Source of the DNA: an uncultured Limimonas sp.
GTDB taxonomy: Bacteria; Pseudomonadota; Alphaproteobacteria; Kiloniellales; Rhodovibrionaceae
Length of the DNA: 37,551 nt
Direction: 5' to 3'
Assembly (NCBI GenBank): GCA_913055855.1
Contig: CAJXKW010000011.1
Span: 1 to 37,551 of the forward strand
Shown here piece by piece: positions 31,752-37,551 of this stretch. Position 1 is the first letter of the stretch; the number at the start of each line of letters is the position of its first letter. Made by a program: the position numbers and the translations under genes. The notes under the pieces were generated by a model that was given only the letters and a program-made list of their open reading frames with translations, was not told the origin of the DNA and searched no databases.

Positions 31752-33812
31752 ATGTCGCTAACCGGCGCCCTCAACGCAGCCATTTCCGGCCTTGGCGCCA
31801 ACCAGAAGCAGATGCAGGTCATCTCCGGCAACGTCTCCAACGCCGGGGTGGAGGGCTATACCCGCAAGATCGCGCCGCAGGAGACCAACCTCGTCGGCAC
31901 CTCGACCAACGGCGGCGTCGAGGTCAACGAAGTCCAGCGCCGGGTGGACGAGTTCCTGCGCACGCGCATCCGCGATGCGGAATCGGAGCTGAGCTTCGAC
32001 AAGACGAAGCAGGAATACTTTAAGCGCGTGCAGGACTTCTTCGGCACCCTGGACAGCAACAGCAACCTGTCCAATTCCATCGACGAGCTGCGCCAGTCCG
32101 TGGAGGATCTCTCGATCAACCCGGAGAACGCGGCTGCGCAGGCGGATGTGGTGCGCAAGGCTCAAGAAGTTACCGGCCAGTTCCGGCAGTTCTCGCAGCA
32201 GACGCAGGACCTGCGCGCCGAGGCCGACCTGCAGATCAAGAACGCGGTCACCGCGATCAACGAGAACCTGCGCGAAATCAAGGACCTGAACACCCAGATC
32301 GCGCAGGCCGAAGGGGCCGGCAAGTCCTCCGCCGAACTGCGCGACAAGCGCGACGTTGCGCTCAAGGAACTGTCCCAGCACATGGACGTGAGCACCTTCG
32401 AGCGGAATACCGGCGAACTCGTGGTCGTCACCGACGATTCCAACGCCCGGCAGCTCGTCGACGGCACGGCCGCCGAACTCACGTTCGACGCCTCGGGCAG
32501 CCTCGGCTCCGGCGAAAACGGCGGACCGGTCGAATACGCCGACGGGACCAACGTCGACGCCGATTCCATCGGCGGCCGCCTGGGCGCCCTGCTCCAGATG
32601 CGCGACCAGGACCTGGCGAACTTCCAGGCCGACCTCGACCGCCTCGCCGCGCAGATGCGCGAGGAGGTAAACGCGGCGCACAACCTGGCGACGCCGGGGA
32701 ACGAGGCAACGCTAGGCAGCGATACCATAACCGGTACTCACCGCTTCGATCAGGACAACAGCGACGGCACTCAGGGCGACACTCCGATCACCGATATCAA
32801 TGGAAGTTTTGAGATCGTCCGCGTGAACAGCAACGGAGAAGTGCAGAACGCTGTAAACATCGATCTTGATGCGATTAAAAGCGGGCCAGGCGTTCCTACG
32901 GACGTCCAAGGACTCGTCGATCGCATGAACCAGTATGCGCGTGGCTCGCCACCATTTGGCAGTGCCAACAGCGGCAAAACTGCTAATCAGGACATCTTTT
33001 CTGTAACAGGAGAAGGTAAAGTCCGGATGCAGTCGCCAGATGCTGGCGGTACTGATTTTGTTTTGCGGCAGAACCCCGAAAAACCGGCTACGATCAGTTC
33101 GGGTTCCCTATCTCTGATATCCGACGACGACGGTGACGGAAAGGGGACGCGTAACGTCTCGCATTTCTTCGGCTTCAACAACATGCTTGAAACATCTGAC
33201 GCAAATGCAAGAGATGCTGCAGGCAATACGTTACCTCAAGAACAAAACAATCCGAACCTCGTTACGGGCGATACCTCCTCGAGTCCAAGTGCCAACGACG
33301 CGAAAACCGGACCGGGCGTCAGCGCAGCGAGCGTCATCCAGGTCAACGAGGACATCGCCAACGACCCGAGCAAGCTCGGCCGGATCGCCCCCAAAGCCGA
33401 CACTGGCGAGGACCCCCTGCCCATCGGCAACGGCGAAGTGGGGCAAAAGCTCGCCGAGGCGTTCGATCAAAAGGTCAACTTTGCCGGGCCGAAGAAGTTC
33501 CAGGACCCCGCCACCAACCTCACCAAGAACGCCACCGGCGGCAACGTGGGGTCGCGCGAGGTTACCCTCGCCGGGTTCGCCGGCGACGTGCTCCAATTCC
33601 AGGCAAGCCGGACGGCCGAGCTTGAACAGACCGTGCAGGCCAAAGAAGGCGTGAAGGAGCAGCTCGCAAAGCGCGCCAACGCACAAAGCGGCGTGAACAT
33701 CGACCAGGAACTGGCCAACCTTACGACGTATCAGCAGGCCTTCAACGCCAACGCACGCGTGATCTCCGTGGTCGACGAGTTGTTCACCACGCTGAACCAG
33801 ATGGCGCGGTAA
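31752..33812 (+). CDS. flgK: Hook-filament junction protein FlgK
   Basis: A 686-aa hook-associated protein 1. The N-terminal D0 region is SLTGALNAAISGLGANQKQM with ISGNVSNAGVEGYTRK. The C-terminal D0 helix is LANLTTYQQAFNANARVISV followed by VDELFTTLNQM. Residues about 320-516 are a Ser/Asn/Asp-rich surface domain, and the DNA there (about 32716-33300) is much lower in G+C than the flanks (27 of 60 at 32821-32880, 40 of 60 at 33481-33540). The frame is unbroken. AGGAGAG lies upstream of the start, and flgL follows 12 bp downstream. Confidence 0.93.
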   Translation: MSLTGALNAAISGLGANQKQMQVISGNVSNAGVEGYTRKIAPQETNLVGTSTNGGVEVNEVQRRVDEFLRTRIRDAESELSFDKTKQEYFKRVQDFFGTLDSNSNLSNSIDELRQSVEDLSINPENAAAQADVVRKAQEVTGQFRQFSQQTQDLRAEADLQIKNAVTAINENLREIKDLNTQIAQAEGAGKSSAELRDKRDVALKELSQHMDVSTFERNTGELVVVTDDSNARQLVDGTAAELTFDASGSLGSGENGGPVEYADGTNVDADSIGGRLGALLQMRDQDLANFQADLDRLAAQMREEVNAAHNLATPGNEATLGSDTITGTHRFDQDNSDGTQGDTPITDINGSFEIVRVNSNGEVQNAVNIDLDAIKSGPGVPTDVQGLVDRMNQYARGSPPFGSANSGKTANQDIFSVTGEGKVRMQSPDAGGTDFVLRQNPEKPATISSGSLSLISDDDGDGKGTRNVSHFFGFNNMLETSDANARDAAGNTLPQEQNNPNLVTGDTSSSPSANDAKTGPGVSAASVIQVNEDIANDPSKLGRIAPKADTGEDPLPIGNGEVGQKLAEAFDQKVNFAGPKKFQDPATNLTKNATGGNVGSREVTLAGFAGDVLQFQASRTAELEQTVQAKEGVKEQLAKRANAQSGVNIDQELANLTTYQQAFNANARVISVVDELFTTLNQMAR

Positions 33813-33824
33813 GGGACGACAGCC

Positions 33825-35069
33825 ATGACCGAGATTTCGGGCTTCGCAGCCAACCGTTTCGTGCTCCAGAACCAACTGGAAACCGAATCGCGCGTCCAGA
33901 ACCTGCGCATCCAGGCCTCGAGCGGCAAGAAGAGCCAAGCCTACGATGGCATCTCCAACGATGTGCGCCGGCTCCAGGGTCTGGAGAGCGACTTCGCGGC
34001 GAACGAGGCGTTCCAGCGCAACGTCGATCGGACCGAACTGCGCCTGCAGGACATGGAAAGCTCGGTCGACACCCTCACCGACGTCGCCTCGCGCTTCCGC
34101 ACCCAACTGCTCTCCGCCGCCAACGACGGCGGCAACCTGGACAGCATCGATCTGGGCAAGATCGCCAAGACCTTCCGCGACGAAGCGGTGGGGGTGCTCA
34201 ACACCGAACTCGGCGGCCGGTTCCTGTTTTCCGGCAGCGCGACGAATACCAAGCCGATTGACTTTAATAATACAGCAAACTTTCAGGATGTAAAAGCGGG
34301 CAAATATTATCAGGGAAACGACGAGATCCTCTCCGCACGGATCAAGGAGACAACGACCCTCGATTACGGTGTCACGGCGGATCCGACGAACGAGACCGGC
34401 ACCCACAAGCTTTTCACAGCCCTTCAACGGGTGATTGAGAATCCGAATTCCGAAGAGGCCGTCGAACAGTCCATCCGCGACATTTCGGGCGGCGAGGCGG
34501 ACGTCTCATTGGACTACAATACGAGCGATCCGAGTGCGAATTTAAACACGGCAGATGGCGGAAATCTTTCGGGTGCTTTAACTCTGAATATTGAGGACCG
34601 CACGGGCAGTGTGATCGATACGATTAACGTCAATACCTCAACAAACAGCCTTAACGATGTTGCCAATACGATAACATCGAACACCAATGGCGTCTCTGCT
34701 CGGGTAGCAAATCAAGGCGGCGACCCGAAGCTCGAGATTTTCTCGGATGGTGGAACCCCGCGCGTGGAAACAAGCGGTGGCTTCTCGACGGCTGCCGCGG
34801 GCAAAACCCTCGACCAACGCGTCGATGGCGCCATTGACGAACTCTCCGACACGCGCTCCGCGATCGGCAGCACGCGCGGGCTGTTGGAGACGACGAAATC
34901 GCAGCTCGATACCAGTCAAACCCAGCTGAACAACAGCATCTCGGACGTCGAGGACGTCAACCTCACCCGGACGATGACCCTGCTGGCGCAGAACCGGACC
35001 TCGCTCGAGGCGTCCTTCGCCATCACGGCACGGCTCCAGCAGACATCCCTGCTCAATTTCCTGCGTTAA
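33825..35069 (+). CDS. flgL: Hook-filament junction protein FlgL
   Basis: A 414-aa hook-associated protein 3 of the flagellin superfamily. The N-terminus FAANRFVLQNQLETESRVQN, then QASSGKKSQAYDGISNDVRR, and the C-terminus TRTMTLLAQNRTSLEASFAI followed by TSLLNFLR are FlgL-like. The middle (residues about 140-325) is a variable domain whose DNA is AT-rich (21 G+C of 60 at 34261-34320). It is cotranscribed with flgK and followed closely by fliW. Confidence 0.92.
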   Translation: MTEISGFAANRFVLQNQLETESRVQNLRIQASSGKKSQAYDGISNDVRRLQGLESDFAANEAFQRNVDRTELRLQDMESSVDTLTDVASRFRTQLLSAANDGGNLDSIDLGKIAKTFRDEAVGVLNTELGGRFLFSGSATNTKPIDFNNTANFQDVKAGKYYQGNDEILSARIKETTTLDYGVTADPTNETGTHKLFTALQRVIENPNSEEAVEQSIRDISGGEADVSLDYNTSDPSANLNTADGGNLSGALTLNIEDRTGSVIDTINVNTSTNSLNDVANTITSNTNGVSARVANQGGDPKLEIFSDGGTPRVETSGGFSTAAAGKTLDQRVDGAIDELSDTRSAIGSTRGLLETTKSQLDTSQTQLNNSISDVEDVNLTRTMTLLAQNRTSLEASFAITARLQQTSLLNFLR

Positions 35070-35088
35070 CATGAAGCGGGAGGCGACC

Positions 35089-35643
35089 ATGACCCCCTTG
35101 GATACCGCGGCCGCACCGACGACGTCCGAAAACGCCGAGAGCGGCACCACGGACTCCGACAACATCATCCACCTGGGCACGCGCTTCGGCACGTTCGAAA
35201 TCGATCTTGCCAAGACCGTCTGGATGCCCCAGGGGCCCCTGGGCTTCACCGACCTGCAGAAGTTCGCCGTGCTGGACGCACCGGACTCCCCGGACAGCCC
35301 GTTCAAGCTGTTCCAGTCCATCGAGGACAAGGGCGTGACCTTCGTCGTCACGCCGCTGCCGCCGGCGAGCGAGCTGATCAGCGAGGAAGACCTGCGGGCC
35401 GCGTGCATGTCCTACAGCATCGCCCGCGAAAACGCCGCGTTCCTGCTGATCACCAAGATCCGGCGGGACAACGACGGCAACCCGATCACCTCCGTCAATC
35501 TGCGCGCCCCCATCCTGGTGGACATGGTCAACCTCGTTGCGCGCCAGGTGGTGTTCAGCGGCGACACCTATCCCATGCAGCTCCAGATCCAGGGCGTTCC
35601 GGAGCAGGACGTGGAACAGGAAAGCGACCGGTTCGCGGAATAA
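35089..35643 (+). CDS. fliW: Flagellar assembly factor FliW
   Basis: A 184-aa FliW protein. It shows TRFGTFEIDLAKTVWMPQGP, LGFTDLQKFAVLD, FKLFQSIEDKGVTFVVTPL and NLRAPILVDMVNLVARQVVF. FliW binds flagellin and relieves CsrA repression of flagellin translation in the species studied. The start at 35089 has GGGAGG just upstream; an ATG at 35071 is in frame but has no site. N-terminal residues 1-30 are Thr/Ala/Ser-rich and probably disordered. No csrA follows; the next gene is gltB on the other strand. Confidence 0.9.
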   Translation: MTPLDTAAAPTTSENAESGTTDSDNIIHLGTRFGTFEIDLAKTVWMPQGPLGFTDLQKFAVLDAPDSPDSPFKLFQSIEDKGVTFVVTPLPPASELISEEDLRAACMSYSIARENAAFLLITKIRRDNDGNPITSVNLRAPILVDMVNLVARQVVFSGDTYPMQLQIQGVPEQDVEQESDRFAE

Positions 35644-35682
35644 GCACGCCCGTCAACACCGCCGACGACATCACCACAAACC

Positions 35683-35710
35683 AACGGGCGGGCCCGCGGG
35701 CCCGCCCGTT
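35683..35710. terminator. Perfect palindromic bidirectional terminator
   Basis: A 28-nt perfect palindrome (14 nt each side, arms AACGGGCGGGCCCG and CGGGCCCGCCCGTT) lies between convergent fliW and gltB. TT ends the stem on each strand, with GGTTTGT beyond it on the minus strand. Confidence 0.7.
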
Positions 35711-35766
35711 TCATGTGTGCGGCACACGGATCGACGCGACGCGCGGCGGGCCGCGGCGCCCCCGGC

Positions 35767-37551
35767 TCACTCCGCGGGCACGCGCTGGGAGTCCCGGCCC
35801 TCGATGGTGATCGGGTGTTTGAGGTGCGGGATGATCTCCTTCGGCACCACCTGCCAGAAGTTGTCGCGCTCCGTATGCCAATCAATCAAAAGGCGTTCGG
35901 CGAAACGCGACTGGGTCTCGTGCGCGTGCTCGGCGACGAGATCGCGCAGCACGCCTTCCCAGTGCTCTGTGGCAACCTGCTGCCAGAGCACCTGATCCGG
36001 GTTCACCCGCGCCGGGAACGCGCCCTCTGGGTCGTAGACGAAGGCCATGCCGCCGGTCATGCCCGCGGCGAAGTTGTCGCCAACGGGGCCCAGAATCACG
36101 GCGACGCCGCCGGTCATGTACTCGCAGCCGTTCGCGCCGCAGCCCTCGACGACGGCCACAGCATCGGAATTGCGCACGCAGAAGCGCTCGCCCGCCTGCC
36201 CCGCGGCGAAAAGCCGGCCGCCGGTGGCGCCATACAGGACGGTGTTGCCGACGATGCTGTTCTTCGTGGTCTCCAGCGGGCTCGCGGTCATGGGCCGCAC
36301 CACGATGGTGCCGCCGGACAGGCCCTTGCCCACGTAGTCGTTGGCGTCGCCGAACACCTCCAGCTTCAGCCCGCGCACGGCGAACGCGCCCAGGGACTGC
36401 CCCGCCGAGCCCCGCAGGCGCACGGTAACGTGCCCGGGACGCAGCGTGTCCATGCCGAACTGGCGCGTGATGTGCGAGGACAGCCGGGTGCCGATGGCGC
36501 GCTGCGTGTTCCGGATGGTGTACTGGAGCTGCATCTTCGCCCCGTCCTGGAACAGCGGCGCAGCGTCCTGCACCATCTGGGCGTCCAGGGTGTCGTCCAC
36601 CTCGTTGCGGTGCCGGAGCGTGCAGTACGTCGGGTACCCGCCCGGATCCGCGCGCACCAGCAGCGGATTGAGGTCCAGGTCGTCCAGGTTGGGCGCGCCA
36701 CGGCTCACCTGATGCAGAAGGTCGGTGCGCCCGATTACCTCGTTCAGGCTGCGCACGCCCAGCGAAGCGAGGATCTCGCGCACCTCCTCCGCCATGAAGG
36801 AGAACAGGTTCACCACCTTCTGCGGCGTGCCGGTGAACTTGGCGCGCAGCTTCTCGTCCTGTGTGCACACGCCGACGGGGCAGGTATTGGAATGGCACTG
36901 GCGCACCATGATGCAGCCCATGGCCACCAGCGAGGCGGTGCCCACGCCGTACTCCTCGGCACCCAGGATGGCGGCCATGACGATGTCGCGCCCGGTCTTC
37001 AGCCCGCCGTCCGTGCGCAGCTTCACCCGGTGGCGCAGGCGGTTCAGCGTCAAGGTCTGATGCACCTCGGCCAGCCCGAGTTCCCACGGCACCCCGGCGT
37101 ACTTGATCGAGGTCTGCGGGCTCGCGCCGGTGCCACCCGCGTGCCCCGAGATCAGAATGACGTCCGCCTTCGCCTTGGCCACGCCCGCGGCGATGGTGCC
37201 GATGCCGCTGCGCGCCACGAGCTTCACGCAGACCTGGGCATCCGGGTTGATCTGCTTCAGGTCGTAGATGAGCTGCGCTAGATCCTCGATGGAGTAGATG
37301 TCGTGGTGCGGCGGCGGCGAGATCAGCATCACGCCGGGCGTGGCGTGGCGGCGCTTGGCGACCATCTCGGTCACCTTGAAGCCCGGAAGCTGACCGCCCT
37401 CACCCGGCTTGGCGCCCTGGGCGACCTTGATCTCGATTTCCCGGCACTGGTTGAGATACTGCGCCGTCACGCCGAAGCGCCCCGAAGCGATCTGCTTGAT
37501 CGCACTGTTCGGGTTGTCGCCGTTCTCGTCCGGGCGAAAATGCTCGGGGTT
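35767..37551 (-). CDS. gltB: Glutamate synthase (NADPH) large subunit, C-terminal part
   Basis: 594 residues of GltB, cut at its 5' side by the right window edge; the full family protein is about 1500 aa. The visible part begins in NPEHFRPDENGDNPNSAIKQ and contains the FMN-domain LISPPPHHDIYSIEDLAQ, ARSGIGTIAAGVAKAKADVI, and the iron-sulfur cysteines in CHSNTCPVGVCTQDEKLRAK. A C-terminal beta-helix domain follows (DYVGKGLSGGTIVVRP, GANGCEYMTGG). GltB makes glutamate from glutamine and 2-oxoglutarate. gltD is not directly downstream, since fliW is there on the other strand, so it must be upstream or elsewhere. Confidence 0.95.
   Translation of the reverse strand, partial: NPEHFRPDENGDNPNSAIKQIASGRFGVTAQYLNQCREIEIKVAQGAKPGEGGQLPGFKVTEMVAKRRHATPGVMLISPPPHHDIYSIEDLAQLIYDLKQINPDAQVCVKLVARSGIGTIAAGVAKAKADVILISGHAGGTGASPQTSIKYAGVPWELGLAEVHQTLTLNRLRHRVKLRTDGGLKTGRDIVMAAILGAEEYGVGTASLVAMGCIMVRQCHSNTCPVGVCTQDEKLRAKFTGTPQKVVNLFSFMAEEVREILASLGVRSLNEVIGRTDLLHQVSRGAPNLDDLDLNPLLVRADPGGYPTYCTLRHRNEVDDTLDAQMVQDAAPLFQDGAKMQLQYTIRNTQRAIGTRLSSHITRQFGMDTLRPGHVTVRLRGSAGQSLGAFAVRGLKLEVFGDANDYVGKGLSGGTIVVRPMTASPLETTKNSIVGNTVLYGATGGRLFAAGQAGERFCVRNSDAVAVVEGCGANGCEYMTGGVAVILGPVGDNFAAGMTGGMAFVYDPEGAFPARVNPDQVLWQQVATEHWEGVLRDLVAEHAHETQSRFAERLLIDWHTERDNFWQVVPKEIIPHLKHPITIEGRDSQRVPAE

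Noticed and set aside
31752..35069. Mobile-element insertion inside flgK or flgL as the cause of the AT-rich patches
   Set aside because: No terminal repeats or target duplications are visible, frames are unbroken and total lengths fit the families.

Overview
The window is high-GC DNA with densely packed, often overlapping genes. It comes from a flagellated Gram-negative alphaproteobacterium, most likely of the Rhodospirillales in the broad sense. The lineage call rests on FliX, on a DksA of the alphaproteobacterial type that keeps only one zinc cysteine, on a DUF6468/MotE flagellar operon, on a single-domain FlgJ and on Caulobacter-like sigma-54 flagellar promoters. It is an inference, since no rRNA is present. 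No tRNA, rRNA, CRISPR array, insertion sequence or prophage was seen.

Region 1 (1-4901) begins with the 3' end of a succinyl-CoA or malate-CoA ligase alpha subunit and a strong terminator. Two leftward genes follow: a flavodoxin-fold reductase and a soluble chemoreceptor with a diacid-recognition-type N-terminus. Divergent from these is a tightly overlapping rightward set: two previously unnamed small membrane-protein genes (43 and 75 aa) and a 798-aa fusion of a complete class II CPD photolyase with a complete FAD-dependent oxidoreductase of the COG3380/renalase-like type.

Region 2 (4914-14447) is a fatty-acid uptake and beta-oxidation cluster. A FadL-type outer-membrane channel is divergent from fadD, a MerR-family regulator, fadA, a two-domain dehydrogenase/hydratase with FadN-like domain order, and a large acyl-CoA dehydrogenase. 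Together these can take in, activate and degrade long-chain fatty acids. A candidate operator lies in the fadL-fadD divergent region.

Region 3 (14563-35643) is a flagellar and chemotaxis locus in four transcription units. The leftward unit fliL-fliM-DUF6468-motE-cheY-cheZ-motB-like-motB-(AMIN/TPR protein) carries the switch, the stator and the CheY signal and its termination. The rightward unit flgF-flgG-flgA-flgH makes distal rod, P-ring chaperone and L-ring. The leftward unit fliX-dksA-cheZ2 holds an assembly regulator, a transcription factor and a second CheZ. The rightward unit flgI-flgJ-flgN-flgK-flgL-fliW makes the P-ring, rod-binding protein, chaperone, hook-filament junction and flagellin-control protein. 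Both rightward units are preceded by sequences with correctly spaced -24/-12 sigma-54 elements, which fits FliX (a partner of the sigma-54 activator FlbD in Caulobacter) being encoded between them. motA, the hook, export-apparatus and flagellin genes lie outside the window.

Region 4 (35683-37551) is a perfect palindromic terminator followed by the C-terminal part of gltB (glutamate synthase large subunit), which runs off the right edge.

The points most worth a second look are the photolyase-oxidoreductase fusion with its two microprotein genes, the stator operon with a MotB-like partner lacking the proton-binding Asp and a giant periplasmic AMIN/TPR protein, and the two CheZ paralogues whose tails resemble the CheY-docking peptide of FliM.
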